NCBI GenBank assembly: GCA_041299015.1
Contig: JBFYWB010000062.1
Coordinates: 1-64,000, forward strand
From: JARFQH01 sp041299015
GTDB lineage: Bacteria > Desulfobacterota > Desulfobacteria > Desulfobacterales > SG8-13
Direction of reading: 5' to 3'
DNA length: 64,000 bases
Shown: positions 43,483 through 52,051 of the stretch, piece after piece
Numbering within the stretch: the stretch's first letter is position 1
How the letters are laid out: the number at the start of each line of letters is the position of its first letter
Made by a program: the position numbers and the translations under genes
Notes under the pieces: generated by a model
Told to the model about the DNA's origin: nothing
The model's input: only the letters and a program-made list of their open reading frames with translations
Database searches by the model: none

Positions 43483-45219
43483 ATGCAAGGCACTTCAGAC
43501 ATGAAAATACGGGACCGGATTGCGGATCTGAACCGTCGGAGAAAAGAACTGCTGGCATTGCCGCCCGAAAAAACGATGCAGCGAATTCTCGACTCGGCTC
43601 ATCCGGCTGCCCTGGTTCACTCTTTTGCGGAGCAGGATCTCTATTTCCTGATTCACGACATCGGACCCGAAGATGCGCTGCCGCTGTTGGCATTGGCCTC
43701 CGACCGGCAGTGGGAATACATTCTGGACATAGCGACCTGGCACCGTGACCGTCTCGATCCTTCGGCACTGACCCGGTGGTTCGATATGCTCTACCGGGCC
43801 GACACCCGGCGAATGGTGAAATGGCTGACCGAACAACAAACCGCGCTGGTGAGGCTGTATCTCTTTAAGAACATCGAGGTGAGGGTCTGCGAGCACGATC
43901 AAGATCCGTCGGATTTTGGTGAAGACTTCTTTACGCTCGACAGCGTCTTCTACGTCCGGATCGCCGGTCCGCTCTTCGCTTCCGAATCGGAGCTGGGCGA
44001 CATAGAGAAAAATACCTACCGTGATTTCCTGACGAATCTGATCCAAAGTTTAGCGGGTTTCGACCACAGTGCCTACCAAATGCTTCTGCTGGAGGCTGTC
44101 CATGTCATGCCGGCCGAAAGCGAGGAGGAGGTCTACCGGCTGCGAAACGTCAGATTGGCCGAGAAAGGCTTCCTTCCCTTCGAAGAGGCCGTCGGTGTCT
44201 ACCAACCCCTCACTCGGCAGCTTACCGGACGAAACCGTAAGCTCCTGACCCCAACGGGGGCCGGGACAGGTCTACCAGTTCCTCTCTACCCGTCGGCAGT
44301 GCTCGAGAGCGGCAGCCTCTTTGCCGGCGCGCTGGACAAAATCACAACCCAGGCTGTTTTGGAGCTGCTGCAAACCGAATTTGCCGGTCTCTGCAATCGG
44401 ATCATCGCGGCCGATTTCGCTCCGGTTAACAGCAAAGACGACTTGCGGGCGGTGGTGCGAAAAGCCAGCGGCTTCCTTTCAATTGGCCTGGAGACACTAG
44501 CGGCCGAAACGGATGCGCACGGCCTTTCGATCAGCGATTTATCGGTGGTGTTGATTCAACGTCATCCGTTATCCGATGTCTTCAGGGTCGGTTATGGGCG
44601 GGCGCTTGATTTGAAATGGCGTGCACAGCGATGGCTGGATCGCTCCTGGTTTGCCGGCCAGGGGCTCTCTTTGACATTTTGGGGTGAAAATTGGCTTGGG
44701 GTTCTGGGGGGGGTGCTGGTCAAGAAGCCGATGTTCTTCGATAATTATGCATCCGGCCGCATGTACCGGAATTTCAGCACCCTCGACGAACTGCGGCAGA
44801 CAGCTGCCGCGCTGGACAGCGTCATTGCCTGCGACCAACTTTTCGCACTGCTCAAGGTTCCGCCAGAATTGCTGTCCGCACGCCGGTTTCTAACCTATAA
44901 AAACCTCGTGCTGACCCTTTGGGCGCTTGACCAGGTCGGTTGCGACAAAAAGGATCGGTTTCTGACCGGCACCGAGTTTAGGCTGTTGTTTGAAAAACTC
45001 TGGCAGGGCAATGACCGGCCACGCCGTGTCGCTCTGGTCATGAAGCAATCCTTCCTATCGTGGCTCTGCGGGCAGTCCGGACTGCGTGACCACGAGATCA
45101 CCGCTCGGCTTGGGCCTGTGCTGGAGGGCTTGTTCTCGGAAATCGAAGAGGAGTACGGCCGGGTTGACGCAACGGATCTCGACCCCAGGTTTATTCACCT
45201 CTTTCTCATAGAGCACTGA
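43483..45219 (+). CDS. DUF6178-like hypothetical protein
   Basis: 578 residues, soluble and acidic, with no signal peptide. It contains EQDLYFLIHDIGPEDALPLLALASDRQWEYILDIATW near the N-terminus (blocks LYFLIHDIGPEDA and LLALASDRQWEYILD), which matches my memory of the DUF6178 family found in Desulfobacterota; that match is from memory only. Repeated helical blocks suggest an alpha-solenoid. An alternative start is ATG 43501. It follows ampG at once and is probably co-transcribed. Function unknown. Confidence 0.7.
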   Translation: MQGTSDMKIRDRIADLNRRRKELLALPPEKTMQRILDSAHPAALVHSFAEQDLYFLIHDIGPEDALPLLALASDRQWEYILDIATWHRDRLDPSALTRWFDMLYRADTRRMVKWLTEQQTALVRLYLFKNIEVRVCEHDQDPSDFGEDFFTLDSVFYVRIAGPLFASESELGDIEKNTYRDFLTNLIQSLAGFDHSAYQMLLLEAVHVMPAESEEEVYRLRNVRLAEKGFLPFEEAVGVYQPLTRQLTGRNRKLLTPTGAGTGLPVPLYPSAVLESGSLFAGALDKITTQAVLELLQTEFAGLCNRIIAADFAPVNSKDDLRAVVRKASGFLSIGLETLAAETDAHGLSISDLSVVLIQRHPLSDVFRVGYGRALDLKWRAQRWLDRSWFAGQGLSLTFWGENWLGVLGGVLVKKPMFFDNYASGRMYRNFSTLDELRQTAAALDSVIACDQLFALLKVPPELLSARRFLTYKNLVLTLWALDQVGCDKKDRFLTGTEFRLLFEKLWQGNDRPRRVALVMKQSFLSWLCGQSGLRDHEITARLGPVLEGLFSEIEEEYGRVDATDLDPRFIHLFLIEH

Positions 45220-45299
45220 TTGGCACGTGTTTCCGGTCAAGACCAAGGGCGCCGGTTTATTCGCGCAAGCATGCTCAGCGGATCTTGAAACCATAATTT

Positions 45300-46859
45300 T
45301 CAAAGCTCAGCGGGCAAACGAACGGACGGAAAACGATTTCGATCGGTATGGGGAAGGAACTTGGCCGCCGAAAAGCGGTTCATGAAATCCTGGTTGACGT
45401 TGAGTTCGAGGTAGGTGATGCGGTCCCGGATCCGGTCGACTTCTTCCATGCGGCGATCGGATGTCAGCAGCAAGGTGGCGCCGCCGAGGGAACTGTTTCC
45501 CAATCGCTTGAAAGCCTCAAGCGGAAGGTCCGGCAGCATACCGATGCTGATGGCCGAGGCCGGCTGTATAAAGGTGCCGAATGTACCGGCGACATAAAAT
45601 GTTTCTATGTCTTCCAACCGGATGCCAACCGTTCCCGTGATGGTTTCCAAAATCGTGTACATGGCGGCCTTGGAGCGGATGAGGCTGTCGAGATCCGCTT
45701 GGCTTATGGTCAGGGCCTTGCCGGTGGCGGAGTCGGCGGCGGCCACAACGATCAGGTGCTCGGTGCCCTCGATTTCAATCAGTCGATCGCCGCACGCCTG
45801 CGGTCGAAACCGGGCGCGAAGATCGATCAAACCGCCGAGAAAGAGTTGAGCGGCGAGGTCGACCAGTCCCGATCCGCAAATGCCGTGCGGTGGCTGATCC
45901 GCGATGGTGTGAATCTCGAATCGGTTTGCAGTGCGATCCAAGCGCACCCGATCGATGACGCCGGGAGCGGCCAGGGTGCCCATGCGGGTAACCCCGCCTT
46001 CCAGAGCCGGACCGGCGGCACCCGCACAGGCGATCAACCACTGGCTGTTGCCGAGCACCACCTCGGCATTGGTGCCGACATCGATCAGCAAGGCCGGTTC
46101 ATCCGCGCGGTGGAGACCCGCGTAGAGAATTCCGGCGATCACATCACCGCCGAAGTAGCTGCCGATATTCGGAAAGATGAACGCCCTGGCCTGCGGATTA
46201 ATTTTGAGACCGAGAGAGGCGGCCCGGATCAGCCCGGGACGGTTGGTGACCGGAATATAAGGCTCGCGTATCATCCAGTGCGGACTGAGTCCCAGCAGCA
46301 AGTGCGTCATGGCCGTGTTGCCGGCCACGGCGACCAGGAGGATGTCTTCCGGCAGTCTTGAGCAGGAAGGGCAGAGTGCGATGATCTGCCGGTTGAGTGT
46401 CTCACAGATCAGGTGCTGCAGGTGCTGCAGGCCGCCCGGTCGATCGGCGAAATGGATACGCGTGAGGATGTCGAGCCCGATGTCGATTTGGGGGTTGTCG
46501 AAAGTCGATTCGCCCAGCAGTGTGCCGCTGAGAAGGTCCACCATCCGCAGTACCACCCGGGTCGTGCCCAGATCGACGGCCAGACCTGCGGGTGGATTTT
46601 TACGGTTTAGGGATTGCAGGCCGACCAAAACCCAATGATCGTGGTCCTTGAAGAGCGTGCAGCAAACCTGGGAGCCTTCCTGTCGCAGCAGAAAAGGGAG
46701 CCGCTGCAGCAGTTCCAGATCGATTGTCAAATCAAGCCGCGGGGTTGCCAAATGGTTTTTCAGTGCCTCGATCAGACGATCGGCGTCGGCCGTGTTGTTC
46801 TGCAGGCTCGGGGAGGGGATTGCCAGGATCTTGACCCAGCTTTCTTCACGCTGATCCAT
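45300..46859 (-). CDS. RACo/AcsV-like ASKHA protein lacking the ferredoxin domain
   Basis: 519 residues from ATG 46859; upstream extension of the frame to 47315 overlaps the sirtuin gene and is not real. After a short linker-type region (IPSPSLQNNTADADRL, residues 14-29) comes the actin-like ASKHA core with phosphate-1 motif GLAVDLGTTR (92-101), AGNTAMTHLLLG, LIDVGTNAEVVLG (phosphate-2) and FYVAGTFGTF, and the typical C-terminal GNSSLGGATLLL...AKFLPH. RACo and AcsV use this ATPase with an N-terminal [2Fe-2S] domain to reactivate corrinoid proteins reductively. No Cys motif for a cluster precedes the core here. Last gene of the seven-gene cluster headed by cooC. Confidence 0.82.
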   Translation of the reverse strand: MDQREESWVKILAIPSPSLQNNTADADRLIEALKNHLATPRLDLTIDLELLQRLPFLLRQEGSQVCCTLFKDHDHWVLVGLQSLNRKNPPAGLAVDLGTTRVVLRMVDLLSGTLLGESTFDNPQIDIGLDILTRIHFADRPGGLQHLQHLICETLNRQIIALCPSCSRLPEDILLVAVAGNTAMTHLLLGLSPHWMIREPYIPVTNRPGLIRAASLGLKINPQARAFIFPNIGSYFGGDVIAGILYAGLHRADEPALLIDVGTNAEVVLGNSQWLIACAGAAGPALEGGVTRMGTLAAPGVIDRVRLDRTANRFEIHTIADQPPHGICGSGLVDLAAQLFLGGLIDLRARFRPQACGDRLIEIEGTEHLIVVAAADSATGKALTISQADLDSLIRSKAAMYTILETITGTVGIRLEDIETFYVAGTFGTFIQPASAISIGMLPDLPLEAFKRLGNSSLGGATLLLTSDRRMEEVDRIRDRITYLELNVNQDFMNRFSAAKFLPHTDRNRFPSVRLPAEL

Positions 46860-46939
46860 CGGTTTTTTTCTTGGTTGGTGGCAGGGTGTTTTAGTCCTAT
46901 CGTGCGGCGAGACCGCGGTGTGCGCGTCAGCCGGCGCCC

Positions 46940-47695
46940 TCAGCCCTGACTTATTCGACGCTCCACTTCCGCTACGATACGGCGCATCACTTCTCCAGCT
47001 TTGCCTGCGATCAAATAATCGCTGACGCCGTGCGTCAGCGGGGTCGGCTCGGTGTTGATTTCGATCACCCGGGTGCCCGACTGCTTGGAGATAACCGGTA
47101 TGGTCGCCGCCGGATGCACCATTGCCGAGGTGCCGATAACCAACATGACATCGCACTGCATCGCGAGAATCTGGGAGCGGTTGAGATGCCGGGGCGGGAT
47201 CTGTTCGCCGAAAAAAACACATTCGGGCCGTAGGACACCGCCGCAGCCGCACCGTGGGGGAAGCCGGTCCATCGCGACGGCGCGGGTCGGGCAGCGCCGG
47301 CCGCAGTCGAGGCAAGCCTGCCAGGCGAAATTGCCGTGAAACTCGATAACGTCGGTGCTGCCGGCAGCCTGGTGCAGTCCATCGACATTCTGCGTGATGA
47401 TCGTCTTGATGATTCCCAGTCCTTCCAGGCGCGCAAGGGCCTTGTGGGCATCGTTTGGCTGCGCTTGATCGACCACGTCTTTCATGCCGCGGATGAGAAC
47501 ATCCCAGACCTTGGCCGGATTGGCCATGAAAGCATCGATATGGGCATATTCCATCGGGTCGATTTTTTCCCAGATGCCGCCCTTACCCCTGAAGGGGGGA
47601 ATTCCGCTTTCCACTGAAATGCCTGCCCCGGTCAAGGCGATCACATATTTTGCCGAAGCCAGATCCCCGGCCGCTTTTCTGATCAACTCATCCAT
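46940..47695 (-). CDS. cobB: NAD-dependent protein deacylase (sirtuin)
   Basis: Sir2 enzyme removing acyl groups from protein lysines. About 251 residues from ATG 47695, family-normal; the frame begins at 47758 but adds 21 unrelated residues. Motifs: GAGISVESGIPPFRG (NAD site), TQNVDGLHQ, catalytic His in EFHGNF, a zinc site CLDCGRRC...CGCGG, and VIGTSAMVHPAA. It is followed 80 bases downstream by the ASKHA gene and preceded by the metallo-hydrolase. With AcuC in the same cluster it gives two independent deacylases. Confidence 0.92.
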   Translation of the reverse strand: MDELIRKAAGDLASAKYVIALTGAGISVESGIPPFRGKGGIWEKIDPMEYAHIDAFMANPAKVWDVLIRGMKDVVDQAQPNDAHKALARLEGLGIIKTIITQNVDGLHQAAGSTDVIEFHGNFAWQACLDCGRRCPTRAVAMDRLPPRCGCGGVLRPECVFFGEQIPPRHLNRSQILAMQCDVMLVIGTSAMVHPAATIPVISKQSGTRVIEINTEPTPLTHGVSDYLIAGKAGEVMRRIVAEVERRISQG

Positions 47696-47827
47696 GGCTT
47701 TTTGATCCGCGTGACAGTCGTTTAACCAATTCCGGGCATCGGTGGCCACGGCGAACACGGTCGCCGTTTTTCTTCAGCCCGTATCGGAAGGCCGGGAAGA
47801 GATCGCTTCAATTTGCCCGCGCTTGGG

Positions 47828-48667
47828 TCAGAGCTCGAATTTCGCGTTGCACCGCACCCCGAAACACCTCAGATGGTGGCCCGCCGCAACGATCCGCCTG
47901 CGGCAATCGGCGACGATTTTGTCCATGGCTCGATCGGTGCGGTCTTGGTTGAGGTGGAACAGGCCGAGCTGTTTGACACCGGCTTCGATCGCCAAGCGAA
48001 GAACGTCGGTGTACACCGAGTGGCCCCACTCGATGAAAGTGGCATACTCGGACGGGGTGTACTCGGCGTCGTGGAACAAGAGGTCGGCCGACTCCGAAAA
48101 TTCTACATAGTCTCTATACGCACGGCCACCGCGGTGAATGTATCCCAGTTCATTGTCGGTTAGAAAAACAAAGGTCTTGCCATTTTCGATAAACTTGTAT
48201 CCGCTGCCGCTGTTGGGGTGGCTGAGTGGAATGGGGACCACCTTCACCGATCCGATTTCGAAATCGACCGGGCATGCATCTTCGTAGTGCATACTGGCCG
48301 ATATATCGGAGTACTTTAGAGGAAAATTAGGCGGCGCCATGACTTTGGACAGAATTGTTTCCACGAACTTGCTGTGAAAGGGGCAGCGGTGCATACGAAA
48401 TTCGGAGTCTTTGGAGTAGAGCGGTTTGAAGTAAGGAAATCCCATGACGTGATCCCAGTGGGCATGGGTGAAGATGAAATGGAACTTTTGACGTTTTTCT
48501 CTGATGAGCTGATTACCGAGACGGCGGATGCCCGTTCCGGCATCGATGATGATAATATCGCCGCTCAGCGTTCGGATTTCGAGGCAGGTAGTGTCTCCGC
48601 CGTACTTGAGGTAGGTTTTCCCGGAAACGGGTATCGATCCGCGGGATCCCCAGCATTTGATGATCAT
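47828..48667 (-). CDS. Metallo-beta-lactamase-fold hydrolase
   Basis: 279 residues. The metal site is FTHAHWDHVMGFP (HxHxDH-type with His-Ala-His-Trp-Asp-His), preceded by IIIDAGTGIRRLG; LTDNELGY and LLFHDAEYTPSEY supply further ligands. Related proteins are described as cAMP phosphodiesterase-like or uncharacterised MBL hydrolases; the substrate here is unknown. GGAG lies seven bases before the ATG. It stands between prmA and the sirtuin gene in the same run. Confidence 0.85.
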   Translation of the reverse strand: MIIKCWGSRGSIPVSGKTYLKYGGDTTCLEIRTLSGDIIIIDAGTGIRRLGNQLIREKRQKFHFIFTHAHWDHVMGFPYFKPLYSKDSEFRMHRCPFHSKFVETILSKVMAPPNFPLKYSDISASMHYEDACPVDFEIGSVKVVPIPLSHPNSGSGYKFIENGKTFVFLTDNELGYIHRGGRAYRDYVEFSESADLLFHDAEYTPSEYATFIEWGHSVYTDVLRLAIEAGVKQLGLFHLNQDRTDRAMDKIVADCRRRIVAAGHHLRCFGVRCNAKFEL

Positions 48668-48715
48668 CGTTTTGCTCCGACCGCCTTCGCAAAATTCTTG
48701 TTTTGGGTGGCGCCC

Positions 48716-49576
48716 TCACAATGGATTCATTCCCAAAAAGGTATGCCAGATGCCCTCGCCGAACCATTGCTGCCGGATGATGGATCCGGTGCGGATCAAC
48801 TCTCCGGCAATCGCGCCGGCTTGACTGCGCATCAACCCGGATAGAATGAACCATTTTTTTTGGCGAAACCCGGCTGACGTCACCAGCAGGCGCATGACAT
48901 CGTAGTGGATGTTGGCCACCAGAAGATCCGCCGGAAGTGCGATAAACGCTTCTGCCCGGCCCTGCACCGCCAGGATGCGATCCGCCATGCGATTGATCCG
49001 GAAGTTTCTCAAGGCGGTGCGGGCGGCCAGCAAATTGATGTCCACCGCCAGGGTCGACCGGCTTCCCAGGGATGCCGCGGCAAGGGCCAGAAGCCCGGTT
49101 CCCGTACCGAGGTCGATGACAGCCTGCGGTCGCTCCTCGGCGTAAACCGTTTCCAGCGCGCGCAGGCAGTCGCGTGTCGTTGCATGCGTTCCGCTTCCGA
49201 AAACCACCCCGGGGTCCAAAACAAGGCGGTGAAGCTCTCCTTCGGCGGGGCGTTCTTTTCGTTCGATGTTCCAGATCGGCACGATATCGAATCGGCCGAC
49301 GCAATAGGCTGCCGGCTGCTCGCCGAGCCACTCGGCGTAAGTCATTTGATAGGCTTCGATCAGTTTCATCTGGGGCTGGGCCGCAAGGAGTGCGTCGATT
49401 TCCTTTCGGCACGGGCGGGTGTAGAAGAGAAAGGAATACCCGTCTTCTTCCCAGTTACCGATGAAGCCGGGGACCGAAAGGTCCGTCGCGGGGGCCACGC
49501 GGCCCTTCAGGTAATAGATGAAAAGCTTCGCATCGGGCTTGGCGACAATCGCCGTCGGAAGATCACTTCCTGTCAT
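48716..49576 (-). CDS. prmA: PrmA-like protein lysine methyltransferase (divergent)
   Basis: 286 residues from ATG 49576, which overlaps the end of acuB by 14 bases. The PrmA hallmarks are present but varied: DPGVVFGSGTHATT (consensus DPGxAFGTGTHxTT), SAM motif VIDLGTGTGLLALAA, and a post-motif ANIHYDVM where PrmA has ANI. PrmA trimethylates lysines of ribosomal protein L11. The divergence and the setting among acyl-lysine erasers make another protein-lysine substrate possible, so the gene name is a family label. Confidence 0.78.
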   Translation of the reverse strand: MTGSDLPTAIVAKPDAKLFIYYLKGRVAPATDLSVPGFIGNWEEDGYSFLFYTRPCRKEIDALLAAQPQMKLIEAYQMTYAEWLGEQPAAYCVGRFDIVPIWNIERKERPAEGELHRLVLDPGVVFGSGTHATTRDCLRALETVYAEERPQAVIDLGTGTGLLALAAASLGSRSTLAVDINLLAARTALRNFRINRMADRILAVQGRAEAFIALPADLLVANIHYDVMRLLVTSAGFRQKKWFILSGLMRSQAGAIAGELIRTGSIIRQQWFGEGIWHTFLGMNPL

Positions 49577-50246
49577 ATTTCGGCAATTCGTCCAGGTACC
49601 ACTCCAGTGGGTCAACCAGCGTATATCCCATTTCTTTGAGTTTGCGCTTGATACGGGCCACATTCTGGGTCAACAGGTAAGGGAAGACTGCGCGCTTGTC
49701 CTTTTCAAAGTAACGCGCCACCAATACACTGCCGAAAGAGATGCCTTCCGCGGTGATGGCATCGACGATCTTTTTCAGCTGGCCGACCTTGTCTTCGACC
49801 AGCACGCATAAAAGGGTTCCCGGTTCGCCAAATCCCAGCACATTGATAAAAGCGCGCAGCAGGTCACGGACGGAGATGATGCCCTTGAGTCTGCCCGCCT
49901 TGTCGACGACCGGCAGGGCGCCGACCCTGAGTTCCTGGATCAGTAACAGCGCATCTTGAAGGGTGTGGTGAGGTCCGATCGTTTTCGGGTCGGCCGTCAT
50001 GATATCCATGACCTTCAGATCTTTGACTTTTTCCGCTTCCGCTTTGCGGCTCGAGTCCTTGATCAGGCTGTACGGCAAGGCGCTGCGGATATCACGATCG
50101 GTTACGATTCCGATCAACCGGCCGTCGGCGTCGGTCACCGGCAGGTGGCGGATCCGGTTTTGCAACATTTTCTCATAGGCATCGAAAACATCCGTTTCCG
50201 GACCGGTGGTGATTACCTTTTGCGTCATCGATCGGCTGACAAACAT
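49563..50246 (-). CDS. acuB: AcuB-like protein, two CBS domains plus ACT domain
   Basis: 227 residues from ATG 50246, chosen because GGAGG lies seven bases upstream. Two CBS domains (about 6-65 and 75-135, RHLPVTDADGRLIGIVTDRDI and GALPVVDKAGRLKGIISVRDLL) bind adenine nucleotides; a C-terminal ACT-like domain (about 145-215, LLCVLVEDKVGQLKKIVDAI) follows. This plan is that of AcuB from the acetoin/acetyl-CoA synthetase control locus acuABC. It sits directly after acuC on the strand. AcuA, the acetyltransferase, is not in the window. Confidence 0.82.
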   Translation of the reverse strand: MFVSRSMTQKVITTGPETDVFDAYEKMLQNRIRHLPVTDADGRLIGIVTDRDIRSALPYSLIKDSSRKAEAEKVKDLKVMDIMTADPKTIGPHHTLQDALLLIQELRVGALPVVDKAGRLKGIISVRDLLRAFINVLGFGEPGTLLCVLVEDKVGQLKKIVDAITAEGISFGSVLVARYFEKDKRAVFPYLLTQNVARIKRKLKEMGYTLVDPLEWYLDELPKYDRK

Positions 50247-50323
50247 TGTGTACCTCCAGCGTGTCCGCATTCCAAGAATTGCGAAAATAAAATAAAAAAA
50301 TCAATTGGTTTCAGCGCGGTCAT

Positions 50324-51274
50324 TTATTCGTCCAACAGGGCGGCGACGTGGTTGCGAGCCAGTTCGGGCAGACGCCGCAGGCAATAGCCGCCCTCGAGCA
50401 CCGAAATGATCCGTCCATTGCAGTGGCGGTCGGCGATTTCCATGATCCGCTTCATGACCCAAGAATACCACTCTGTGGTCAGGTTGATGTCCGACATGTC
50501 GTCGTCCTTGTGCCCGTCGAATCCAGCCGAAACAAGCACGAAATCGGGCTGAAACTGCTCAAAGTCCTTGACGAGGTTTTCTTCCACCAAGGCCGAATAC
50601 TCCGTGTCGCCCTGTCCCGGCAGGACCGGGTTGTTTTTGGTGAACCCGTAACCGGGTCCGGAGCCGAATTCAAATTCTCTGCCGGTGCCGGGGTAGGCGA
50701 AGGTGGGATGCTCATGGATGGAGTAGTAAAACACGCTCGGATCCTGCTCGAAGATGTGCTGGGTGCCGTTCCCGTGGTGGACGTCGAAGTCGATGATGCC
50801 GACCTTTTGAATTTGCCAGTTTTGCTGCAGGTAGCGCGCCGCAATGGCCACGTTGTTGAAATAGCAGAAGCCCATGGCCTGGTCGCGCTCGGCATGATGG
50901 CCGGGCGGACGCACGGCGCAAAAGGCATTGTCGATCTTACCCGTCATCAGCATGTCGATCGTTTGAAGAATGCCGCCCACGGCCAGCAAGGCCGTTTCGT
51001 AGGTGTTGCTGCACATCTGATTGTCCGGATGTTCGAAAATCTTTTTTCCCGAGAAGCAGACGTCACCGAAGCGGTCGATGTAAGCGCTGTCGTGGACAGT
51101 CTCAATCCACCGTCTTTGTGCCGGTTGGGCTCTGATGCAGAACAGCTTGGGCAGCAGCCCGCTCTCCTTGATACCGTGGTAGATGGCGGTCAGCCGTTCG
51201 GGTATTTCGGGGTGGTAAGGGCCGGTTTCGTGGAGCAGAAATCTTTCGTCATACAGAAAACCTGTTTTTCGCAT
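50324..51274 (-). CDS. acuC: AcuC-type histone deacetylase-like protein
   Basis: Zinc-dependent protein/small-molecule deacetylase of about 316 residues. RPPGHHAERDQAMGFCYFNN (active-site His pair), IIDFDVHHGNGTQ with Asp and His zinc ligands, YSIHEHP, and SAGFDGHKDD with the third ligand Asp. AcuC in Bacillus deacetylates and activates acetyl-CoA synthetase; here the neighbours AcuB and a sirtuin support that role. The frame runs to a TTG at 51292, but ATG 51274 (MRKTGFLYDERFLLHETG) is preferred. 28 bases from cooC. Confidence 0.9.
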   Translation of the reverse strand: MRKTGFLYDERFLLHETGPYHPEIPERLTAIYHGIKESGLLPKLFCIRAQPAQRRWIETVHDSAYIDRFGDVCFSGKKIFEHPDNQMCSNTYETALLAVGGILQTIDMLMTGKIDNAFCAVRPPGHHAERDQAMGFCYFNNVAIAARYLQQNWQIQKVGIIDFDVHHGNGTQHIFEQDPSVFYYSIHEHPTFAYPGTGREFEFGSGPGYGFTKNNPVLPGQGDTEYSALVEENLVKDFEQFQPDFVLVSAGFDGHKDDDMSDINLTTEWYSWVMKRIMEIADRHCNGRIISVLEGGYCLRRLPELARNHVAALLDE

Positions 51275-51301
51275 AAAGCCATCCAAGGTCAATGGGTGAA
51301 T

Positions 51302-52051
51302 TTACCCGACGATCTTTTGAAAAATCTGGAATGCGGCCCGAACCGAACGGTTGTCCTCCGGTAGTTCGATGGTGGGGCGGCCGTTGAGGTCGAATTCATA
51401 GATCGCTTCATCGGCCGGAACCGTCCCCGCCAGTTCGAGGCCACTCTCCTGCAAGATATCGAGCACCGTTGCGGAGGGCGGTTCCTTAGCCTGGTTGATC
51501 ACAGCGTAGCTCTTGCCGACGACGATGTTGAGTTCACTGGCCAGCTTGTTGATGCGCACGGCGGCCTGGATGCTGCGACGGGATGTGTCGGAAACCACCA
51601 GGAGCACATCCACGTTCTTGGTGGTCAGGCGGCTGATGTGTTCCATGCCGGCCTCGTTGTCCATTACCACGTAGGGATAGTTGTTCTGGATGCGGTCGAG
51701 AAAATTGGTCAGAAGACTGTTGGCTGCGCAGTAGCACCCGGCACCCTCCGGCTGTCCCATGACGATCAGGTCGAAATCGTTGCCTTCGACGATGGCCTCT
51801 TCCAGCCTCATTTCCATGAAGATATCCTTGGTCATCCCACTGGGAACGACCCCTTTTTTCATGTCTTCGCGGGCGCCTCCGACGGTACAGGCGATTTTCA
51901 ACCCCAGCACTTCGTTCAAATTGGCGTTGCAATCGGCGTCCACGGCCAAAATAGGCGTCTTGGCGTGTTTTACCATATATTTAATCAACAAACCGGCCAG
52001 AGTCGTTTTGCCCGTTCCGCCTTTACCGGCCAGAGCAATGGTATACGTCAT
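51302..52051 (-). CDS. cooC: CooC-type nickel-insertion ATPase
   Basis: 249-residue MinD/ParA-family ATPase. Deviant Walker A AGKGGTGKTT (residues 8-17), the switch region VDADCNANL, and a CxC motif in GAGCYCAAN (about residue 108-113), the metal-binding dimer site of CooC. CooC/AcsF loads nickel into CO dehydrogenase or acetyl-CoA synthase. No CODH or ACS gene lies in the window. AAAGGAG stands upstream of the ATG and a promoter at 52077-52105 would give a very short leader. Head gene of a seven-gene cluster. Confidence 0.88.
   Translation of the reverse strand: MTYTIALAGKGGTGKTTLAGLLIKYMVKHAKTPILAVDADCNANLNEVLGLKIACTVGGAREDMKKGVVPSGMTKDIFMEMRLEEAIVEGNDFDLIVMGQPEGAGCYCAANSLLTNFLDRIQNNYPYVVMDNEAGMEHISRLTTKNVDVLLVVSDTSRRSIQAAVRINKLASELNIVVGKSYAVINQAKEPPSATVLDILQESGLELAGTVPADEAIYEFDLNGRPTIELPEDNRSVRAAFQIFQKIVG

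Noticed and set aside
46860..47315. N-terminal extension of the ASKHA frame
   Set aside because: The 152 extra residues are Arg/Pro-rich, overlap the sirtuin gene in another phase and have no ferredoxin motif.
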